Of a stretch of DNA of 11,360 nt, positions 7,701-11,360 are shown in pieces (position 1 is the first letter of the stretch; each line of letters begins with the position of its first letter). The stretch covers positions 1-11,360 of the forward strand of contig JAQGPD010000234.1 of assembly GCA_028293305.1 (NCBI GenBank). Reading direction: 5' to 3'. Below the pieces are notes generated by a model. That model saw only the letters and a program-made list of their open reading frames with translations. It ran no database searches and was not told the origin of the DNA. The stretch is from Verrucomicrobiales bacterium. GTDB lineage: Bacteria > Verrucomicrobiota > Verrucomicrobiia > Verrucomicrobiales > V1-33. A program made the position numbers and the translations under genes.

Positions 7701-7772
7701 ATAAGGCCCTAATTCCTTTCCCCCACAACGATCCATCCTCAAGAGGCAAACAATCGGACGACTTTCCCCTGG

Positions 7773-7787
7773 GAGCCTGTTGAAAAA
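7773..7787 (+). repeat. Left terminal inverted repeat of the IS
   Basis: GAGCCTGTTGAAAAA, an exact inverted match to 8622-8636. Two further A residues follow here, whereas the other end turns to TAT, so the identity stops at 15 bp. This end lies on the 3' side of the transposase remnant. Confidence 0.88.
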
Positions 7788-7840
7788 AACCCCGCATTCC
7801 CTGTATAAATAAAATTGCGCAGGCGGAGACGGGTCCCTGA

Positions 7841-7855
7841 TTTCCTGTCAGGAAA
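7841..7855. repeat. 15-nt palindrome inside the IS
   Basis: TTTCCTG and CAGGAAA flank a central T, forming a perfect short palindrome in the non-coding left part of the IS, downstream of the truncated transposase. It overlaps one copy of the dispersed TGTCAGG word. Its role is unknown; it is not followed by a T-run on either strand, so a terminator is unlikely. Confidence 0.6.
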
Positions 7856-7929
7856 ATTGCATCTTTGGTCAAGAAGATGGAGCAGATGGCTTGTCACCTT
7901 CCTGAAAATGCTGAAGATGGCAATCGGGC

Positions 7930-8535
7930 TCAAAATGCCACCGCCGCAGGGTCCCCATCCTCCACGCCCGCCTCCCTGGCCAGCTCCCTGACATACTTCC
8001 AATAACTCTTTTCATCATTGCGCCGGACCAGTCCGCTCAGACCGGCATTGGCCTCCATCACGCTGCTGTCGATGCCGAGGTGGCGTCCCTTGAGCAGTCC
8101 ATGCGTGCGCAGGCCCTCCAGCACCAATTCATGCGCGGCCGCGAAAACCTCCTCCGGCAGGCGCTGGCGGAACACACTCAAACTGGAATGTTCCGGCGTC
8201 TGCTCCGTCAATGAATAACCTAAAAACCGGCGGATGATCAGCGAGTCCGCGCAGCGGGCGGCGATGCCCCGCCCACTGCCGATGCCCTCCAGAAAGCCCA
8301 CCATCAGCATTTTGAAAATCACCGCCGGATCGATCGGCGGCCGGCCCGCCGCGAGCCCGTCGCCTTTATAATGGGGAGCGCAGATCCGGTGGATCCGGCC
8401 GGCAAAGTCCATGCCGGCGAGCACCTCATTGAGTTTGCCATAAAAGCTGTCCTTCGGTCCTTTGGCCAGCGCACCGGGTTGGATCCAGAGATCAGCCGGA
8501 AGCGCCAAAGGGTCTTTACTGCGGAATTTGCCCAT
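7930..8535 (-). pseudogene. Truncated IS1182/IS5-like DDE transposase
   Basis: The N-terminal 201 residues of a DDE transposase survive. The DUF772-type N-terminal domain is clear (RPPIDPAVIFKMLMVGFLEG through SLTEQTPEHSSLSVFRQRLP, about residues 65-127). The first catalytic aspartate follows as Asp156 in HLGIDSSVMEANAGL. The frame ends after GDPAAVAF with a TGA; I recall family members continuing from such a sequence into a basic linker and the catalytic core, with the second Asp and the Glu. Those regions are absent from the rest of the element, so this is an internal deletion and not a simple stop mutation. The start ATG at 8533-8535 gives MGKFRSKDP. The fragment could still bind element ends but cannot catalyse transposition. 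Confidence 0.9.
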
Positions 8536-8621
8536 AAGCCGGACATCCTGCCAGGTCCCGGGCCAACCTCCAGGAAAAAGTTTTGCCTGTCTGATTTTAG
8601 GTGGCGGCCCGTCTGGAGATA

Positions 8622-8636
8622 TTTTTCAACAGGCTC
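8622..8636 (-). repeat. Right terminal inverted repeat of the IS
   Basis: TTTTTCAACAGGCTC on the plus strand, the reverse complement of 7773-7787. It lies 87 bp upstream of the transposase start, so the promoter of the remnant should lie between the two. It is 27 bp from the stop codon of the hydrolase gene at 8664. Confidence 0.88.
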
Positions 8637-8663
8637 TTAAAGCCCAGCCCCCGCGCGCGAACT

Positions 8664-10607
8664 CTACTGCACCCACTCCCGGTAAACCGGCTCCCCGAAA
8701 AAAACATACCCCGCATTCTCCAACGGACCGCCCACCAACTGGCTGTGGATGAACCCGTTCCGCTCCACCAGCCTGGTGTGCAGGACCTTCTTTTCCGGAT
8801 TCTCCATCAACAAAAAACGCACCCGTCCTGACAAGGCGGAAAACGTGGACAGGTCACCGGAATCCACCCGCCCGAAGGCCGTCCATTTATCAAAATCCTC
8901 CAGCATCGCGCGGCTGCGGCCCCAGGTTCCTCCGGATTCGCTGACAAATGTTTTTCCATTCAGCAACGCCGCGGAATCATGATAGGCCACCACCGCCAGC
9001 GCGCGGTCCGGCCCGGACTTCAGCCAGGATTCCAACTTCCCCGCATGCCCCCGGGCGGCATTGTAGGCATAGTTGCTATCCAAAAATACAATCCGCTCCA
9101 CCGCCTCCGGCAACTGCACGGATCCATCCAAATAACGGAAAATAAACGCCCCGCCCCCACTGTGTCCGGACAGCGTCACCCGGGGCACACCCTTTGATTT
9201 CGAGGCCGCCACCCGCTTCACCGTTTCCACCACGCGCCCGATCCTATCCGCGCTGTCCCCGTGTTTCCGGCACCACAAAGGCCAGGATTTTTCCGCGCAC
9301 TCCACATACGCCACCATCAGCCGCACCCCCGGCATCCGCGACCTCAGCCATCGCGTCTGGGCGGCGATGTGTTGGATCCCAAACCGGAAACTCTCCTCCG
9401 GCCCCGCCGTCCGGCCCATCGTCTCCTCGATGCTGTTCCCATTCGGCAGCGCATAAATCACCAATTTCACCGGCGCATCCACCGCGTCCGATTCCATCCC
9501 CGAAGGCACATCCAACGCTACCCTAACGCCTGGTTCCGGCTGGAAAAATCCCAGTTCCTCTCCGGGAAAATGGGGTGAAAACTGCACCTCCTTTCCCGCC
9601 TCCCCGCCGCCGTCCGCGTTTCCCTTGCCTGATTCCGCGGGCGTCGCGGGGGCCGCGCTGGTTTTGTCAGGAACCGTGTCCTTGAAAAAGTCCACCATCG
9701 CCGGATCCGTCAGGACCGATTCCCATGCCGTCAATTTCCCGGCCAGCTCCGCTTCTTTCCTAACCAGACGTATCCCATGGCTGTAGTCCACCCAGCCCGC
9801 ACCGTGACCGGTGTATAGAGGCTGGATGACCGACCCATCCGGCCGGTGCCAGCCGTAGATCGCCACCTTCCCAGGTTTGTTATCCAGCAAAGCGGTCAGC
9901 ACCACATCCTTTTGAGTTCCGGCCACCAGGGAGCCCCAGGGAAACCGCCCCAATGACTCCTCCCGCTGCGCCCTGACAGTTTTTTGATGCTCCAAAAACC
10001 ATTCCACCGTCACCATGCCCGGAGCCGGCGGGATGGGGCAGGGCACCAGCTTCAGGGGAGCCGCCGCATGGACGGCATCCACCAGCCGGGGATTCGGCAG
10101 CGTGCAGCCCAGGCGGTCCGCGAGCCTCCGCGCCGTGTCGGGCGTTAGGGGGATTTGGAAAAAATCCACCTCATTTCCCACCGCCAGATAGTCCGGAGCC
10201 ACCCAGACCCGCAGTGCCGCGCCGGGCGGTCCGGCCGGGATCCTGACAAAACTCCGCCACCAGTCCGGGACATTCCCTGACAAAACCTCCGCTTCCAAAA
10301 TGGCCTCCCGCTCCGCCAGCGGCAACCCCGTCACCGCCCGGGCCACCGCCGATCCCGCGCTTGCCCCCGCCGGGCGGACAGGCAACGGCACCTTCCATTT
10401 TGTGTCCGATTTTTCGTCGCCATCCGGCACCGGAGCCAGCGTGGTGTTTGGTGAGGCGGCGGTCCGTTCCGGGCCCATAGCTTCCTGCGCCCGGGCCACC
10501 CACGGCAGCGCCAAAGCAATCGCAAGCCAGACCACGCTCGCTTCCCACCACGCCATCCGCGCCCGGATGGGGCGGGAAAAAAGCGGACTGGCCACGGAAA
10601 AGCGCAT
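8664..10607 (-). CDS. Secreted two-domain protein with alpha/beta-hydrolase domain
   Basis: A 647-residue exported protein. It begins with a signal peptide: basic RPIRAR, hydrophobic VVWLAIALALPW (25-36), and likely cleavage at VARA/QEA after residue 40. A Pro/Ala/Ser-rich stretch leads into a conserved region (about 130-310) with DFFQIPLTPDTARRLADRLG, VAGTQKDVVLTALLDNKPG and AIYGWHRPDGSVIQPLYTGH followed by VDYSHGIRLV. I recall similar proteins of unknown function but no named activity. A low-complexity Gly/Ala/Glu linker (about 314-341) joins it to an alpha/beta-hydrolase domain with the nucleophile elbow SGHSGGG (Ser483) and candidate partners Asp510 (VFLDSNYAYN) and His621 (NGFIHSQL). The frame is open to an ATG at 10715, but that start would read through the terminator at 10643-10663 and overlap the upstream gene, so 10607 is chosen; 10556 is another option. 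The substrate is unknown. Confidence 0.85.
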   Translation of the reverse strand: MRFSVASPLFSRPIRARMAWWEASVVWLAIALALPWVARAQEAMGPERTAASPNTTLAPVPDGDEKSDTKWKVPLPVRPAGASAGSAVARAVTGLPLAEREAILEAEVLSGNVPDWWRSFVRIPAGPPGAALRVWVAPDYLAVGNEVDFFQIPLTPDTARRLADRLGCTLPNPRLVDAVHAAAPLKLVPCPIPPAPGMVTVEWFLEHQKTVRAQREESLGRFPWGSLVAGTQKDVVLTALLDNKPGKVAIYGWHRPDGSVIQPLYTGHGAGWVDYSHGIRLVRKEAELAGKLTAWESVLTDPAMVDFFKDTVPDKTSAAPATPAESGKGNADGGGEAGKEVQFSPHFPGEELGFFQPEPGVRVALDVPSGMESDAVDAPVKLVIYALPNGNSIEETMGRTAGPEESFRFGIQHIAAQTRWLRSRMPGVRLMVAYVECAEKSWPLWCRKHGDSADRIGRVVETVKRVAASKSKGVPRVTLSGHSGGGAFIFRYLDGSVQLPEAVERIVFLDSNYAYNAARGHAGKLESWLKSGPDRALAVVAYHDSAALLNGKTFVSESGGTWGRSRAMLEDFDKWTAFGRVDSGDLSTFSALSGRVRFLLMENPEKKVLHTRLVERNGFIHSQLVGGPLENAGYVFFGEPVYREWVQ

Positions 10608-10642
10608 CCCGTAGCCAAGCCCGGAATTTGCCGTTCCGCAGC

Positions 10643-10663
10643 AAAAAAACGCGCCCGGGCGCG
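10643..10663 (-). terminator. Rho-independent terminator of the JmjC/cupin gene
   Basis: Read on the minus strand, the 14-nt GC palindrome CGCGCCCGGGCGCG (10650-10663) is followed at once by seven T residues (10643-10649). The hairpin begins 3 nt after the TAA stop of the cupin gene (10667-10669). It should end that transcript and separate it from the hydrolase gene starting at 10607, which then needs its own promoter in the 36 bp between, or depends on read-through. Confidence 0.85.
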
Positions 10664-10666
10664 GGC

Positions 10667-11360
10667 TTAAAGCATCCCCGTCATATCCGTCAGGCAGTTC
10701 ATCGCTCCGGCGCATGCCAGGTAGGCGGACTTCACCATCCGGCCCGGACCGCTGGCGTGCCGCGTCATGTCCTCCACAAAATTCGACCAGTTAGTGGTGT
10801 TCATCGTATTGATCGAAAGCGTGATGGAAGGTGTCAGCATCTTCGCGGTATGCCACCAACGCGTCGGCACGAATAACATCTGCCCGGGATGCAGTTCCAA
10901 GGTGCCGCCCCGCGCCTGGTCGAATAGCGGAAACTGCTCCGGATTGACATTCTCGACATCGCGGATCGGAGAAAGATTGATAGGATCCCTCATCGGATGG
11001 AGAAAGGGGGTTTCGTCGGGCGGCCAGATCCAATATTTCTTAACCCCGTGGATCTGCATCAGATAGGCATGGGTGGACAGGCCGTCCCAGTGCAGAATCG
11101 GAAAAGCCCCGCCTTGTCCGCCAATATAGATTTCGATCTGCGCCCCGCGGTTCAGGCTCGCGCGCATGCCGGGGTGCAGGAATTTCCGGCTCGCCCAGTT
11201 GGGGCCGAAATATTTCAGCTCCGGGTCGAAGTCCCCCATCAGTTCCGGAAAATGCTCCACCACCGGGGCATTCGTCCAATACGGCGCCGGGTTCGCCGGG
11301 TTCGAGGCCATCACCCGGGCGATGAAATCGCTCATTTTCAGTTCCGAGTTGTCGCGGAAG
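10667..11360 (-). CDS. JmjC/cupin_8-like Fe(II)/2-oxoglutarate oxygenase (5' end outside window)
   Basis: This is the C-terminal part of a cytosolic dioxygenase-like protein resembling FIH-type hydroxylases. The iron facial triad is visible. Counting from the internal Met at 11335, these are His82 and Asp84 in FPILHWDGLSTH and His162 in FVPTRWWHTAKML. Lys99 in IHGVKKYWIWPP aligns with the 2-oxoglutarate-binding Lys214 of human FIH (same spacing after the H-x-D). The G-x-M-L-F-V-P-x-x-W-W-H signature is characteristic of cupin_8 proteins. The frame remains open upstream of that Met to the window edge (FRDNSELK precedes it) and reads like family sequence, so the start lies beyond position 11360 and roughly 100 N-terminal residues are missing. 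It ends in MTGML just before a terminator. Possible substrates (protein side chain, tRNA base or small molecule) cannot be distinguished. Confidence 0.88.
   Translation of the reverse strand, partial: FRDNSELKMSDFIARVMASNPANPAPYWTNAPVVEHFPELMGDFDPELKYFGPNWASRKFLHPGMRASLNRGAQIEIYIGGQGGAFPILHWDGLSTHAYLMQIHGVKKYWIWPPDETPFLHPMRDPINLSPIRDVENVNPEQFPLFDQARGGTLELHPGQMLFVPTRWWHTAKMLTPSITLSINTMNTTNWSNFVEDMTRHASGPGRMVKSAYLACAGAMNCLTDMTGML

Larger units (their letters stand above)
7773..8636 (-). mobile_element. Internally deleted IS1182/IS5-like insertion sequence
   Basis: An 864-bp element bounded by an exact 15-bp inverted repeat, GAGCCTGTTGAAAAA at 7773-7787 and its complement at 8622-8636. Ends with a CTGTTGAAAAA-type sequence are familiar from IS1182/IS5-like elements. 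Inside is the 5' part of a transposase read on the minus strand, then about 140 bp of non-coding sequence up to the left end. Full-length relatives are roughly twice this size, so the middle of the element, including the second half of the transposase, has been lost while both ends remain. The flanking 4 bases differ (CTGG on the left, TTAA on the right), so no target duplication is seen. It could still be moved by a related transposase acting in trans. Confidence 0.87.

Noticed and set aside
10622..10638. Small inverted repeat CGGAA/TTCCG between the terminator and the hydrolase start
   Set aside because: Arms of 5 bp with a 7-nt loop are too weak to call an operator or attenuator in GC-rich DNA.
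10608..10715. N-terminal extension of the hydrolase to an ATG at 10715
   Set aside because: It would translate through a strong terminator hairpin and overlap the end of the cupin gene, and it would put about 36 extra residues before a good signal peptide.

Overview
The window is an 11.4 kb piece of a high-GC bacterial chromosome. Its mix of genes suggests a Verrucomicrobiota or Planctomycetota-type organism: a two-domain secreted alpha/beta-hydrolase of a kind I associate with that superphylum, a bacterial JmjC/cupin_8 protein, and weak Shine-Dalgarno use. This placement is an inference from gene content only; no rRNA or marker gene is present.

Positions 1-5001 (+ strand) hold a drug-efflux operon. 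A TetR regulator with a CecR-like C-terminal half (65-691) is preceded by a 33-nt palindrome at 19-51, probably its operator. It is followed by a lipoprotein-type membrane fusion protein (797-1954) and, overlapping it by 4 nt, an RND permease (1951-5001) with an intact proton-relay set. No outer-membrane TolC-type channel is encoded here, so the pump must borrow one or have it elsewhere.

Positions 5061-6470 (- strand, convergent to the pump) carry three small genes of unknown function: a short protein with a C-x-C-x-C motif and two small multi-pass membrane proteins. This stretch looks lower in GC than its neighbours and may be accessory. Positions 6564-7634 (-) encode a complete M42 metalloaminopeptidase. 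Just upstream of its start is an 8-bp-period tandem repeat (7659-7700).

Positions 7773-8636 are an internally deleted IS1182/IS5-like insertion sequence. Both ends form an exact 15-bp terminal inverted repeat, but the transposase stops after 201 codons, just past the first catalytic Asp. It sits 27 bp behind the stop of the next gene.

Positions 8664-10607 (-) encode a secreted two-domain protein: a conserved N-terminal region of unknown function, a low-complexity linker, and an alpha/beta-hydrolase domain with a GHSGG elbow. Upstream of it, behind a strong Rho-independent terminator (10643-10663), lies a JmjC/cupin_8 Fe(II)/2-oxoglutarate oxygenase-like gene whose 5' end runs off the window (10667-11360).

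Across all these regions the word CCTGACA/TGTCAGG recurs 13 times, in different reading frames, in coding, intergenic and IS sequence. It includes four copies of the 11-mer GTTTTGTCAGG. No annotated feature explains it.
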